A stretch of DNA of 64,000 bases from Ottelia alismoides (GCA_037367405.1 JAZKJV010009784.1:1-64000), one strand, 5' to 3'; shown: positions 24,732-36,910, numbered from the stretch's first letter. The notes: a model not told the origin generated them from the sequence alone. Made by a program: numbers and translations.

Positions 24732-27291
24732 TTTGATGAACGTGAACTCCACTTCTTTAGTAATAGATAATTGTAGTATAGGAGGTGAAAATCAGATCAA
24801 CAAAAATCACAATTTTTAAATATTGTGGAATATTTTTACTTGGTAAGTGTATCAAGGTCAAACATGGGAACGTGTATTTTAGTTTCACAGTTCTAAATTA
24901 ATTTAAATGATGCCACATTAATCTCTATGTTAGAAAATAAAGTGAAAAAAAATTAAAAGTAATGGAATGCAAATGCAAGCAGAGGAGTCAAAGATATAGT
25001 AAAGCACAAGGTATGTGATTTTTCTTTCGTTCAATCCCAAAATAAAAACAATTAACTAATTCTTGATTACTTAATCACGGAACCGAAAAAACCAGTTCAA
25101 GGAGTCTATTCTAATTAACTCCAAGTTGCATGCTAGAAGAATAAGCAATGAATAATCTTTCAAATAATGATCCGTAAATAGAAATGACCTCAAAATTCCA
25201 TGAACTATCCTCATAAATGTCAGGAAATTAATTACTTCACCTTAATTAAGCCCTTATAAATATGAATTCCTCAAAAAATAATTAAGAATAATCAATAGGG
25301 AATCAATAGAATTAGATCTTCTCAAATGAGCCCCTGCAGATTAAATCAAAATTTTCTCAAGATAAAGTGGCACAAGAAGGTTAAAATTTAGCCTGCATAG
25401 ATCACAAGAGATCCTCAAATAATCTTCGACTTAAATCAAGGTTCGATATGATCATAAAGTATGTAAGATGGTGGAGCACAGAACAAGCTTCAAAATGACA
25501 TATTGTGCGCTAAAATGGAGTTTAAATGAGAACGATATGCTAAAATAAAGTTTCAAGCTCTAAATTACAATAAAAATAAAGAATTGTGTTCCCAAATCGG
25601 CCCCTTATGGACTTATCTGCAAATACCAAAACTTGTCTAGGCCTCCTTGTAAATTACCCAGGCAGGCATGTGCATGGCGTATGCGGCTGGAGGCAATCAA
25701 TGTGAGCAGAGTAGGTGAGCTGCGACCAAGGGCGTAGAGTGGAGTGAATCAGTGAGGATCTTCTGGGGCAAAGCGTTGGAGTAGGGAAGTAACACAAATC
25801 AGGTAGGTGAAGCGGAAGAGTGGCAGAGCATCATGGCCGTAGGGGTAGATCGACAAAGTGGGGGTAGCGGTGGTAAGGAAGATGATGCATCTATGAGGCG
25901 AAGCGAGCGAGTTGTGAAGGTTCGAGGCGATCATGGAAGAAAAGAGAATGGTGGAGAGGAAAAAAATATAAGGGTAAGAAGAGGGTCACCGGGAGAGGAG
26001 GAGTTGAATGCTCTTTGCCGATAGCTTCGAGGAGGCGGTAGAGGGCTCTGAAGCTCCAGCATGCGAATGTAGCAGCAGCACAAGGGAAAGCCCCTGTGGA
26101 TCTCGCCAAATGAAGCCTTCACCTGGGGCAGGGTTCTTGTCACGATCCCGGTCTTCAGCTCACTCTATGTCTTGCTATGGGGAAGATGATGGCAAGTGGC
26201 AATGGAGGTCGAGGAGCAGCGTGAATTATTGGAGGAGGAGGAGGAGAAAAGTTACGGTGGAACGGGTAGGTGGAGGTAAGCGGTCGTTGCAAGATGGCGT
26301 GTAACGGCAAAGACTGTGGAGTTGGGTAACGTCGGGATAGAGAAAGGGAGAGGGAAAGGATGGCATGTGTCATACATGTGCGAGAAGGGGAAGGAGGCCA
26401 TACATGCCACACCCGTGCCTAGAGATGGAGAGGGGAGGGGGAGAGGTCACGTGTATGACATGCGACCTAGAGAGGGAAGAGTGAAGAGGAAGAAGGGAGA
26501 GAGAAAAGAAAGAAAGAAGAGGGAAAACAAAATATTAAATAAAATAAAGTAAAATGAAAATAGAAACTAAATAAAAATGAATAAAAGAGAGGTGACACAT
26601 GACAGCTCTAGAGTTGCCTTGTGTGACTCCCTGAAAAAATCAGAAATAAAATTAAAAGAAAATTCAATAAAATAGTAAATGATGTCAAATCAAAAAGTTG
26701 TCAACATGAATGTTGATTATCTCGATGAAATCTACAACTTTTGTGAAGGATCTAAAATCAAATAAGGTCATCTATACAAAAAAAATAGTTTTGGCAGTAC
26801 TCTATTGATAATAAATACCATATTTTTTGTATTTTTTGATTTTTTTATATTTTACTTTGACTTTAAAAAGAGAATTAATTTATATGCAATCTATACATAT
26901 TTAATCTTGTTCTTATATATATTTTATAGGTTAAAATTGTAAAATAAAATCAACAAATATAAAATATGCATAAAATTGACAAAGTCAGATTTTTGTGTTT
27001 TCTTCTATTTTTATGATTTTTATAAGTTTTCGTTCTTTATGATAAGTTAGTTAATGAATTAAATAATATAATAGATAAAGAATTAGATCAAAATTATTTA
27101 TTTATTTATTTACATAGAATAATAGGATTAAATAAGGCCAAAAACACAAGTTATTTAATTACAGATTTTAACCCTAATTTTTTCATAGTCAGTGCATATT
27201 GATAAACCAATTTACGATATTTATTAATGATTTATTAAGTGGCTACATGCCTAAGATTTCTATATAAAGTAGATTAATCATAGATTCATCA
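24732..27291 (-). mobile_element. Family X Athila-like LTR, second copy (3' LTR of a minus-strand element)
   Basis: It is alignable end to end with 47084-49668, at roughly 80% by eye over the first 200 bases. The left end is TTTGATGAACGTGAA. The right end is GATTCATCA, followed at once by a reversed polypurine tract, so the element's internal region lies to the right. A GA-rich block at about 26300-26530 sits in the middle. Frames of 60-98 codons in both directions here are not shared with the other X copies and are not listed as genes. Confidence 0.8.
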
Positions 27292-27321
27292 AACCCCTAT
27301 ACTTAGATCTTTGCTTGTCCC
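27292..27321 (-). promoter_or_regulatory. Polypurine tract of the family X element
   Basis: Read on the minus strand the stretch is GGGACAAGCAAAGATC then TAAGTATAGGGGTT, directly before TGATGAATC. The words GACAAGCAAA and TAAGTTTGGGGG before the LTR are characteristic of the Athila/Tat branch of plant Ty3/gypsy elements. Confidence 0.8.
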
Positions 27322-28097
27322 AAAGCAATTTTTAGCGAGTTACAAGTTTGAGTCACTGATTATGCAAGTGCAAATTCAAGAATTGTTTCATTAAGAATCC
27401 TTGGTTTCAATAGTCCTTCTGGGGTGAACCAAGCTCTAGTCAAAAGGAATCCAACTTATCCAATTATCAAGCTCTCTATTTATACATATAGCTAAGTATG
27501 TTACATTTAGTGTGAACTGCAATCATGAGAGTCAAGTCGAAATATCACCCCAAGTCCTAGTCCAAGAGACTCTCTTCCAGCCTCAACTATAGGGAATAAG
27601 CCATTTCTTGAGTTCAATCGAATGTATCAGTAGTTTGTCGGACTTGAAGGTGTATATGAAAGGCTAGTTGATGGATGGTATATGTTTGGGTAATTTCTTC
27701 TCTCCCTCTCATTGGAACAAGGATCCTTTTGAGTGCCTTATCACTAAATGCAGATATTTTTGGTGCTGATCAGTATGTTCGTCAAGAGTTATTGAGTCAT
27801 ATGTACTTGTTTTATATGGAGTACACAAAGATGTGCATTCTTTATGTATCTAAAATATTTACACATGGACTTGTATCTCTTACAATGCAAAGACCTTTTT
27901 GAGGAACTAGCCCAATTATTTGGCCTAATTAGAATTGGTCCAAGTGAATACTTTGAAATGATGGGGAGATCTCACCTTTGGTGTAAGATCTTTTGTATTT
28001 AACTTTGTAATGAGAGCTTTTATTTCATTATTCTTTTTTTTCTAGCTCCACGATGAAGCAATTCTTCGATCGACTAAGGTGGAAGAAATAAATCAAT
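27322..28097. mobile_element. Internal remnant of an Athila-like element
   Basis: About 780 bases lie between the X polypurine tract and the start of an A LTR. A plus-strand frame of 75 codons (27675-27902), which can be read on after its stop to about 27980, has LNADIFGADQYVRQELLSHM and resembles real protein more than its surroundings. I do not recognise the family, and its direction is opposite to the element. No other feature is seen. Confidence 0.4.
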
Positions 28098-28571
28098 TGT
28101 CGTTGTCCTCAATCAATCAAATCAATCAACAAGAAAAATAAGCCACCAAGATATGAAACAATCAAATGTAAGAGGTTTCACTACTTTTATTTACCCGGAA
28201 TAACGACCAGAGTTGAACACAAGGAGCACAATTAAGATCTAAGTGGTGTGATTTCAGGAATAAAAATCCTTCTAATAGTTTTTAGTTTTTCAAATTTTTA
28301 GTTTTCAATAAGCACAAATGATAAAAACACACACTATCTCTCTCTCTTTGTATTTTTCTAATAGGTCAAAAATACTCAGAAAATTGCGATAAAATTATTT
28401 TTGATTTTTTTATGTTTTATGTTATTTGCTTAAATCCATGTTGAAAAGATTCGACTTTTATGAGGCAACTTCCTAAATAGTATTTTTTTCAAAAAAAATA
28501 GTATTTAGGAACTTGTCTCCGACTGTTTTACGTTGTTTGTCAGCTACCTAACACAACCCTCCTCATTTACC
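28098..28571 (-). mobile_element. Family A LTR, left part, interrupted by a LINE
   Basis: It starts TGTCGTTG, as does the A LTR at 59788. About 110 bases in, it shares the GAACACAAGGAGCA word with the corresponding CGAACAAAGGGAGCA. Joined to 39691-42631 the LTR would be about 3.4 kb, the length of the A LTR at 55217-58611. This length match supports the reading that the sequence between is an insertion. Confidence 0.6.
28470..28511. repeat. Near-perfect inverted repeat
   Basis: Arms of about 19 bases, TTCCTAAATAGTATTTTTT and AAAAAATAGTATTTAGGAA, are complementary but for one position and separated by a few bases. The core AAATAGTATTT is itself nearly palindromic. It lies just left of the LINE fragment. 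It could form a hairpin; no function is implied. Confidence 0.8.
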
Positions 28572-28922
28572 CAGTCTTTGTACCGGTCATGGCTGTTGGC
28601 CATGAATGTTGGCTAGTGAACCATATACATGTGCAGAGAATGGTTGTAAAAGAAATGAAAATGCTAAGGTGGATGCGTGGACACACACGTAAAGATCGGA
28701 TTAGAAATGATGTCATCATAAAGAAAGTTGGTGTAGCTCCAATCGAGGATAAGATGCGAGAAAATCGCTTAAGATGGTTTGGTCATTTGCAAAGAAGATC
28801 AACCGATGCACCAGTTTGGAGATGCAAGTGTTGGAATGTTGAGCCGGCTAAGAGAGGGCGAGGACAGCCCAAGAAGTGCTGGAAAGAGACTATCGAAGGG
28901 ATCTTAATTTTTTGGATATAAG
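28572..28922 (+). pseudogene. LINE (L1-type) reverse transcriptase C-terminal end, part 1
   Basis: The frame from 28589 reads GHECWLVNHIHVQRMVVKEM, MLRWMRGHTRKDRIRND, VGVAPIEDKMRENRLRWFGH, DAPVWRCK and RGRGQPKKCWKETI. This is the well-known C-terminal part of plant LINE ORF2 proteins (the ECW, LRW..GH.R.D.IRN, EDKMRE.RLRWFGH and RGRGRPKK..W blocks). The catalytic RT and endonuclease are absent, a 5' truncation usual for LINEs. The frame shifts near 28895. It is interrupted at 28922 by the copia element and continues at 39594. The left border is uncertain by about 50 bases. Confidence 0.9.
28918..28922. repeat. Target-site duplication of the copia element, left copy
   Basis: ATAAG directly precedes the first TG of the left LTR. 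The same five bases follow the last CA of the right LTR at 39594-39598. Five-base duplications are the rule for Ty1/copia integrases. Confidence 0.95.
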
Positions 28923-29028
28923 TGAAGGATATGATTAAATTATCCTCAAGCGCATCACGGAAGCGTGATCGTCATATCGGATACGAAGAAGAATGACTAG
29001 TCGTACTAGTTGTTCGGTGCAGCGGAAT

Positions 29029-29460
29029 TTAAAAAATTTTATACGACGAAACCACATGACCCAAGAACACTTCTCGGATCGTTTCGTCTAAACCACAAAC
29101 AAGTAATAGGATTAACTCTTGAAGCGTGGTTGCGATCGAGTCTCTAAACAAAGAGACCTCCTGTCTCAAGTCCGATCCGACGGAGGAGACGCTTGCGAGC
29201 GCGGGGATGAACCGCGTGCTTCTCGCAATCCATGTTGATGATCCAAGCGGCGGATCTCCTGATCTTGACACACGAGATCCGTCATCTTCTTCACGAGCGA
29301 GGCGCACCGAAGGAGACAGAGATCCACGAGCAGACGATTGGGCAGCATAACGACGATGCTGCGGCGATGGAGAACCTCTCCATGGTATCCATGGTGGACG
29401 GCCATGAGAGGGAGAGAAAGGGCTGACGTCTAGAGAGAAAGAGAGAGAGATGCTTCTCAA
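29029..29460 (-). CDS. LTR-encoded open frame, 143 codons (left LTR)
   Basis: The frame begins with ATG 39 bases downstream of the LTR's TATA box, so it would be the first frame on the element's RNA. The right LTR carries the same frame with the same start, stop and length (37031-37462), with about a dozen residue changes. The product is basic and Ser/Arg-rich at its start (SFSLDVSPFSPSHGRPPW) and has a more ordered part with SLFRDSIATTLQELILLLV. I recognise no domain. The region is GC-rich and open in other frames too, so chance is a real alternative. The copy at 1-224 keeps the frame but ends earlier, and the one near 19250 is broken. Confidence 0.3.
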   Translation of the reverse strand: MRSISLSFSLDVSPFSPSHGRPPWIPWRGSPSPQHRRYAAQSSARGSLSPSVRLAREEDDGSRVSRSGDPPLGSSTWIARSTRFIPALASVSSVGSDLRQEVSLFRDSIATTLQELILLLVCGLDETIREVFLGHVVSSYKIF

Positions 29461-29498
29461 GCATTATGTGTGTCAAGAGAGAGTATGGGTATGCCTCT

Positions 29499-29508
29499 CT
29501 ATTTATAG
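29499..29508 (-). promoter_or_regulatory. Copia LTR TATA box (left LTR)
   Basis: On the minus strand the sequence reads CCCTATAAATAGAGAGGC, a textbook plant TATA box. The same site is at 37501-37510 in the right LTR, which as the 5' LTR would drive the element. A variant is at 19618-19627. Confidence 0.85.
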
Positions 29509-31589
29509 GGTTTTGGGATCCATGGATCTCAATCCATGTGACATGTAAAATCAATGGATGAGATTGATTTATGTCAATCCAATGGCTAAGATTGTTGTTG
29601 GTAAAACCAATAAAATATAATCTAATTTAGATCAAAACATATTTGACAAAATCAAATATAATTCAATCCTAAATTAAATCAATAAATAAGGAGAGAGAAT
29701 ATACATGGAGATTTCATCTCCATGTATATCCAAAGGGACAACCATCCATTCTATATAGGAATTGGGTGCCGCCCTTCACATTCCATGGAGGGCAATCTCA
29801 TGGATTTCCATGAGATTGCATTCCTCCTTGAATTTCTCTTAATATTTATTTCCAACAACTTTTGTTGGGATTTATTATCAAAAATAATTCACAATTAATT
29901 TTGGGAATATTTCAATCTTGCCATGGAAAAATTGTGAATCACATTCACAACCCAAAACAACATATAATTTACATTGTCAATTAATTACACAATGTGTATC
30001 CAATAAACATAATAACTAATCAACAAATATAAATTATAATTAGCTATCTCTAGTACATTATAAATTACATTTATAATATATTATGAATAATTGGATATTG
30101 CTATCCACATTATTCTTATCCATGATAATTAAATCATATTTAATCATCTTGGATCTCTTAATCTCATGTGTTCAAATAATATGAATCACATTCACATTAT
30201 TCACATCTTCGATAATTAAATCATATTCAATTATCTTAGATAACTCTCTTTATAATATGAATCAAATTCATATTAATCTTGATAATTGAATCACATTTAA
30301 TTATCCATTTTCTCAATGCTCGGATACATTTTATCAACAATGAAATTATCCTGAACCCTTCAAGGATTTTATTAATGCGCTTTCTCTGCGAATACTTGGA
30401 GATAAGGACAGGGCGATTGTATTGTTCCACGTATAGTGACATGGACATTGAGATCATATCTCAAATCCAGATCGCGGGACTCCCATACATGCTTGATTAA
30501 ATCAAGACCGCAAATCTAATCTTCTCATTGCATCTGAATCATATTCAGAAAAATGTCCAATAATTGGACTAAGATTAGGTTACTTCTATACTGAGAGGAG
30601 TCATTAAAATCCAGACCCGTTTCATCACTCCCTAGGAATGGAAGCGTCATGGTTATACAATCGTTTATGATCACATCACCCTCAAGTATTCCCAATACCT
30701 GTACATCCTGCATACTGGAAGACTCAGATTAAACCCAAAGTATTAGATCAACTTTACACTGTCTACTTCATGGTTTTATCAGTAAGTTTCTCATTCGATC
30801 ATTGGGAGTCGGTATCGATCGTTTTCTTTCCAAAAGCATATATCATACCTAGGTCTTGATCATATACTTTCCAAAAGTATATATCAAACCTACAAATTCA
30901 GTCAAGCTTCCAAAGCGAGACGACCATGCGCATGGAATTTGATTCTTCCCAATATCTCATGAGTGAGCTCATGTCTTCCGGTTCAGTAACTGAACCTGTA
31001 TGATCCCTTGAGAGATCGTATTACTCATATGCCCTTATATGCACACCAGCGCGCCGGTGTATAGACCTTGATTAGGTCATCAACCTATTGGTCTGCCAAA
31101 TGTACATACTCAGACATATAGTAAAACATCTGTCTCCGGTCAGAGGATGTGTGCCTATATCATGACATCATACGATATAGGACTTTGGTTATATCGATCT
31201 CGTTAAGTCAGCTCTTTGACCTAGCTCATCTGACACCTTCGAATCTCTATTCCTATGCAGAGGACCTGCATAAAGAGGTCGGTCAGATATCAGCCTAGCT
31301 GAGATAGGATTGCCATCTCCTACTCATGCTGGAGATCATTTCTTAACAATCATTTGACGGTGCTTGATGAGTCCTCAATCTAACTCATTAGATATTCATC
31401 TAAGCACCAGCCTCTATGATTCAATAATTGAATCAATAGCTGTATGATCATTAAGATGGCCATGGTACATAACCCTAATTGTACTAAGGGACCTATTATG
31501 CAAATTATGTATTCTTCATTTCAGATTAAGGAGTGAATTGCAATAACATTTATTGCATAATGGCTCGCTGTGGGCTCGCATTTCCATCA

Positions 31590-31603
31590 ATCTTCCACTA
31601 GCC
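31590..31603 (-). promoter_or_regulatory. Polypurine tract of the copia element
   Basis: The minus strand reads AGTGGAAGAT immediately before the LTR's TG. Plant copia elements of this group commonly have AGTGGGAGAT at this place. Confidence 0.8.
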
Positions 31604-31649
31604 AAAAGAGCCATTAATGGGCTAATCATTTACACCCACACTCATGTGA

Positions 31650-32880
31650 CAATCGTAGGCTATTTAGAAAATAGCTAGGTAAGCTGATCAGTCACTCTGT
31701 TCCCAAGAGACTATGCCAAGTCCTTTTACGGCACTTGCATATCTCATAGTAACAGTGCTCGCATCCAATGCGAATGTTTCATCTTATGCAACCAATACTC
31801 AATCTTGTTAGTTATAGTGTCATTGACACTACATTTTATTAATTATCATAACCAGTATTTCTATAATCCTTATTAGAATACCTTCATTCACGGAGATCTC
31901 TATCTCCTAAGGTATCTAAAGTTAAGACCCTTATAGATCACTATCTACAAGGTCTTAAACTTCTGAAGATATGACTTAGAGATCACTATCTCTAAGTTTC
32001 ATCATCTTTGAAGATATTGTTATTACTGCAACTAAGTGTTTTATTTCCAGAGTAGGACTAATAACAGATTACTACTCCCACTGCATGGCAGACATCTGGC
32101 TCTTTTGCACATCTAGCATACACTCAGCTTCTCGTAACTGATGTACAAGTACAAGCAGTCCTAGCATTCACTTCCTCAACTCATTGAGGTGTTATCCCTT
32201 TAGATAGGTCAGTATCACATCTTAAGGGAAGGAAGCTTTTCTTGGACTTTTCCAGAAAATGGAATAAGTCCAAGGTGTACTACTAATGTGTTGGTCCCAA
32301 TACCCTCTTCTCTTTGCTTCTGAACATCTTCAGAACTAGGATCTAAGAGGTATCCTTGAGATCATATCTCAAGGTATGGAACAACCAAATTATAAAACAC
32401 TTATATCATTCTAAATGATTTGAATATTATCTACATTTAGCATGATGCACACAATGGCACTCCCACTAAGCTTCACATGGTTCATCAAGATTTTATCAGA
32501 AATCATAACATTTATAATTTCATCAAATCTTATGTTCCAGCTACAAGAAGCTTATTTGAGTCAAAGATGGAGTTCTTCAGCTTGCACACCTTGCTTTACT
32601 CAACCATAAAGCCCTGGGGCTACTTCATACGAATATCCTCAGAGAGGAGTTCTTAGAGGAATGCAATCTTGACTTACATCATGAAGATGTCATAGTCAAG
32701 TTGTGTAGCTATAGTTAGCAATATTCTCATGAGTTTAAGCAAGGTCACTGGAGAGCAAGTCTCATCGCAAGCGATGTCTTCTCTTCGGTGTGTAGCTCAT
32801 GGCTACGAACCGTGCTTTGAAGGTCTCTACCTTCTCATTAGGTTCCCTCTTTCTCTTGAAGATCCATTTACACCTTAATG
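31650..32880 (-). pseudogene. pol: Copia reverse transcriptase / RNase H remnant
   Basis: The start of the RT is unmistakable on the minus strand at 32800-32876: CKWIFKRKREPNEKVETFKA then RFVAM. Downstream, in shifting frames, come EDIRMK-QGFMVE at about 32625, KVCKLKNSIFDSN at about 32575 and SWNIRFDE at about 32530, the usual QPEGF ... KVCKLxxSIYGLKQASRxWNIRFDE series. A TRPDVxxA-like CAKEPDVCHAVG lies near 32085-32120. The YVDD catalytic box could not be found, and the distance between the last two blocks is too short for a full RT. Stops and frameshifts are dense. Confidence 0.85.
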
Positions 32881-32999
32881 GGTATTACCAATATAAGTGG
32901 ATCCTCGAGGGTCCATATACAACACTTGTATATGAAGTCTATATTAGACTTTTATTGCTAACATCCATCTTTCCATGTCATGATCCTCAGGAGCTTCAT

Positions 33000-33900
33000 C
33001 ACATGAAGTCAGATCTTTGTTAGATTCAACTGACACATGGAACCCATCATCAAACTTATTTGAAGGGGTATTAGTGTTTCATCTTTAATTGTCTTTTTGT
33101 TTCCGATTCTAGGAGCCTCATTATCATCTCAAGATTAAATGAGTTCCTTTACTTCATTTTCATCTTGATTCTTAAGAGAGTCATCCTCTAAGAATCATAT
33201 TCTCAAAGATGAGATCTTTTAAGAATCTCAAGATCATAAGGTAGGTATCCAATACCATCCTTTAATTTCCTAATGAAGTAGCACTCTCTGGTGATAGATT
33301 CCAACTTAATCACTGGAACATTTATTAAGGATATATATAATGTAGTCTCTACCACATATATATATATATATATACACTTGGAAACTAAGAGATAATTATG
33401 CTAAGATTAATCATTGATCAAATCATGTCACACATGATCAATTGTATATCCCTACAACTCTATTGAGTTAAGGTCCATTAGGAGGATTGAGATAGGAATG
33501 ATATTCATATCTCCATAAGGTATTTCTTGAATTCATCTAATAGGTAAAAGCTACCTTGGTTAGATCAAATTCATTTCATCTTCCTTTAAACTTTGGTTCT
33601 AAACCAAAATTGTGAAATCTTTGACCATTTCAAAGGTTTCTTAGGTGAAGAGAAGAAATCTCATATCATACATAATCATCAATAGATATCACATATCCAT
33701 AATGTTTACTATGATATAGATGATTCACATACATCAATATGTATGAGATCCTGAATACCTTGATATTTTACACCATTCCCAAGGGAGGGTGTATTGAACA
33801 TTTCTACTTTTGAATACAATATTCATAAGTATGTAAGATTTGAACCTTTAGACAATCTAAAGTTTCATCTCTTATCAGTCTATTGATCACATCAACAGAC
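33000..33900 (-). pseudogene. Copia integrase remnant
   Basis: On the minus strand, LIHIDVC at about 33730-33752 matches the IHxDVCGP motif holding the first catalytic Asp. YVISIDDY at about 33685-33715 matches the YFxTFIDDYSR motif with the second conserved stretch. A further piece near 33475 reads PPNGP in place of the PPGTPQ-NGV block. No continuous frame exceeds about 40 codons. Confidence 0.7.
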
Positions 33901-35330
33901 ATATGTCCAAAACATGATGCTAGATCATTATCAAATGATCTTCATCCTCCTATTGATCTTTAATGGTTTATTTTTCAGCATTAGAAATCTTAATGAACAA
34001 TTCATTAATTTTCTAATTTAGTAGAGTCCATAAGATTTTAGATCACTATCTGAAATATCTCCATCATAACTCTTTACGATAGATTTATTACATAATTCAT
34101 GTTTATTTCCAACATTTGGAAATAAATAATGAGTGTATTCTAATATCTAGGTCATAGAGACATTCTCTAAGATTAAGGACTCCCATTGAAAATATGAAGC
34201 ATATTAATCGGGTGGAAATTGTTGCAACAATTGCATCACTTCCAACATGATGATCATTAAACCTTATGATCAAAGCATTCTAATACAGATGCAACCAATT
34301 GCAAGTGTCATTAGAAAATTGAGATACAATTATAAGACTTTATCTTATATAAGTAAGTCAATTTCAATGATTATATGTAGATTGATCTGATGTACTATCT
34401 GATTCCGTCTATAAGGATTTTAGATAGATTTGATAGTCATACTATCAACACATCAACTTATTGCAGTATTGGCATTGATCCAACTCTTTGGATGTCATAT
34501 GAAAGTCACAGAAGTACAATCAACTCTTTTGACAATACTTCTTACTTGGGTCCAACCCATGCTTTCACTGCGCTCCCTTTATCTATAAGCAACCATTGCT
34601 CAAGACAGAGGATCTCTTATGTTAAAAAACAAAAAATTTCAATATAAGAGAATTTCAACATTTATACATGCTTCATTCAATTCATACAATATGAATATTA
34701 TGAAGCTTCAGGAATGACTAGAGTAAAGATAGTAGAATGATGACACTCATCGTATCTACATCCATTTAAACTCTAAAAACATAGGTTCAGGTAGGTACTC
34801 AAACAATTTGAATACATCATCTCTTACAGAGATACCATTCTACATGATGCAGAGAACCATGTCATTCATGATTAAACGTCAAGAGCACATATGTATGCTA
34901 GAATATCTTTATTGATTTTATAAGGATTATTTGATAATTGCGATCATCATCGACATGTCACTTCCAAAGTACATTCGATGATATCAAGACTTATAGAGAC
35001 ATACAAACCCTAGGGTTTTAGTCCTATTGTCTTATTTAATTATCATTCCTCATTATTATGAGGAAACTTGCACATTGCAACCACATACATTATGTGTCCA
35101 ATTGCAAATTAATATCTGGATCAAAGGGTCCAATCCATGATATTTTACTGGTTATTATTGAGTATAACATTGAGTGGGGTTTAATGAAGGATTATCTGAA
35201 ATAAGAAATTTGCATAAATATATATAAATAATTAATTTACTTTGATTTAGGAATTTTTATATCAAAGTTGTCTTGCCATGTCAACAATGAAAGTTCATTC
35301 CCTTAATCACTTTCAATGTAAGAGATATAC
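33901..35330 (-). mobile_element. Copia element, degenerate gag-protease region
   Basis: By position gag and protease should lie here. A possible remnant of the zinc knuckle, CQYCNKLMC on the minus strand near 34450-34475, is too weak to rely on. Otherwise I see only AT-rich sequence with stops in every frame. Confidence 0.35.
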
Positions 35331-36910
35331 TTACCATTATATCTCAAGCAAGATCTAGGATTTCCTTCCTTATCTTTGTTGCATCCCAATAATATGAGAA
35401 CTTACAACTCGGATAAAAAGAAGCAGGAACACATTCTGCCTTGCAAGTCCAACTTGCATCTCCCAATTCGGTCTTTAACACCCGAGCCCACCACCCCTAA
35501 GGCAATGTTGACCCGTCATTAATTGAACCAACCGTCAACAGGAATACAACTCGCTATGCACAATCCAATATCGCCCCAATAATATGAGGACTCGATATTG
35601 GGGCCACTATGCATACGTCCTTACTTTTTCGAGAAGCGACGAGCCCGATCCAAATGGATCATATGCAGGAGCTGACACTTCGGACAGGCGTCTCCTACAT
35701 ATAATATCTGGCGACGGAACCCTTTGCCTTGACGGGAGACCATGGATGTCACTTATGTGATCATCCATTTCTTATTCAAATTTAATAATTACTATGAATC
35801 ACATTCATACAATTAATTCTTCCAAGGGAATTATTAGCTCTAATCATATTAGAGTACTCTAATTGGACATAATTAATTTAGTCATATTAAATTAATTATC
35901 AATCCAATTCAATCAGCCAAACTTGATTATTTTACTTGAATATATATATGGTAATATCTCAAATTACGTGTTAATTTGAATTTTAATAATTAGAAAAATA
36001 CAACTTAATCCCTCGGACATTATCCCGACCCTAGCCGTTGTCATGGCCAGTACCGACGGGAGTGGGACGTACCGCATAAGTTGCAATCCGCTACCGCAGC
36101 GATCCCCGACTAGACACCATATCCACCTCGGGAAAGGATAATGCCAAATTGATTAATTTGTACTTGAGATGATCATCGGTTCTTCAATCGAAATTGTACC
36201 ATATAGTAATAATCAAAACATTTTTTATTATAAGGAAATTTGCTACACAAATTCCCAAATTCTATTCAAGCATCAAGTTTGAAGATTGTGGTTTCCAATT
36301 ATGATTTAGATCACATCTTTAATAAAATAATTGGTTGAGGACCAGTCAATTAGGTAAATAATCATCTTTCAATATTTCACAAATATTTTTCAAGATTATT
36401 TGACGAAATTAACAATTAATTTCACTAATTGACAATCACTTGGTTCTAGATTAGGACAGTAATTTCAGCAGTGACCCCTACTCACTAAAATTAACATATC
36501 TCAATCAATTTAAATCCAAATTAGACAAACTCAATTTTCACAGATTGCTAACTTGATTTAGGACAGAAGCCAAGTCATGATGTTTCACGCATTTCGAGGC
36601 AAGTATAAACAGTAATTAACATTTTAATCACGTTCAGATCTACAGTTCCCGCAACAGTGCATACATGTTCAATAAAACAACCATATCTTGAGCATACGAA
36701 ATCTGATTTACGCAAACTCAGATCCTATGGTTTCCTTATTTAATGGGGAACAAAATCTAAGTATTAAATTCGTGTTTAAACAATTTAAACAGTGCCGAAG
36801 TTATTTACTAAACAGATATGCGAAATCAAATGCGATGAAAACTTTCGCGACCTTAACGAACCCAAGTCGTCCTCGGTTTTTCGAATCATATTCGAAACCG
36901 TCGAGCTAAG
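35331..36910 (-). mobile_element. Copia element, untranslated leader
   Basis: About 1.6 kb lie between the primer-binding site and the presumed gag. There are two GC-richer islands at about 35380-35730 and 36010-36140 in AT-rich surroundings. The word CCCAATAATATGAG occurs at about 35385 and again at about 35576, followed in the second case by an inverted CGATATTGGGG. Such islands may be the RNA packaging signal, but this is inference. Confidence 0.55.

Larger units (their letters stand above)
28923..31589 (-). repeat. Left LTR (3' LTR) of the copia element
   Basis: It starts TGAAGGATATG and ends CCATCA. Against the right LTR it has mostly single-base changes, many of them C/T or G/A. A TATA box is at 29499-29508 and a 143-codon frame at 29029-29460. 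A direct repeat of about 27 bases around CTTTCCAAAAG occurs twice at 30826-30893. Confidence 0.95.

Noticed and set aside
27675..27902. A 75-codon plus-strand frame with protein-like composition.
   Set aside because: I could not assign it to a host gene or an element protein. It is short, has no start context I trust, and lies within retroelement remnants.
28589..28921. A 110-codon frame that could pass for a host gene.
   Set aside because: Its motifs (ECW, LRWFGH, RGRGQPKK) are those of the C-terminal end of plant LINE ORF2, and the next part of that protein is found at 39594.
29126..29405. Frames of 74 and 79 codons overlapping the 143-codon LTR frame.
   Set aside because: They are shadows in other frames of the same GC-rich block and occur in both LTRs only because the LTRs are copies.
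33355..33374. A TA repeat suspected of marking an insertion border.
   Set aside because: It is a plain microsatellite inside the copia internal region. Integrase and RT remnants continue on either side in the expected order.
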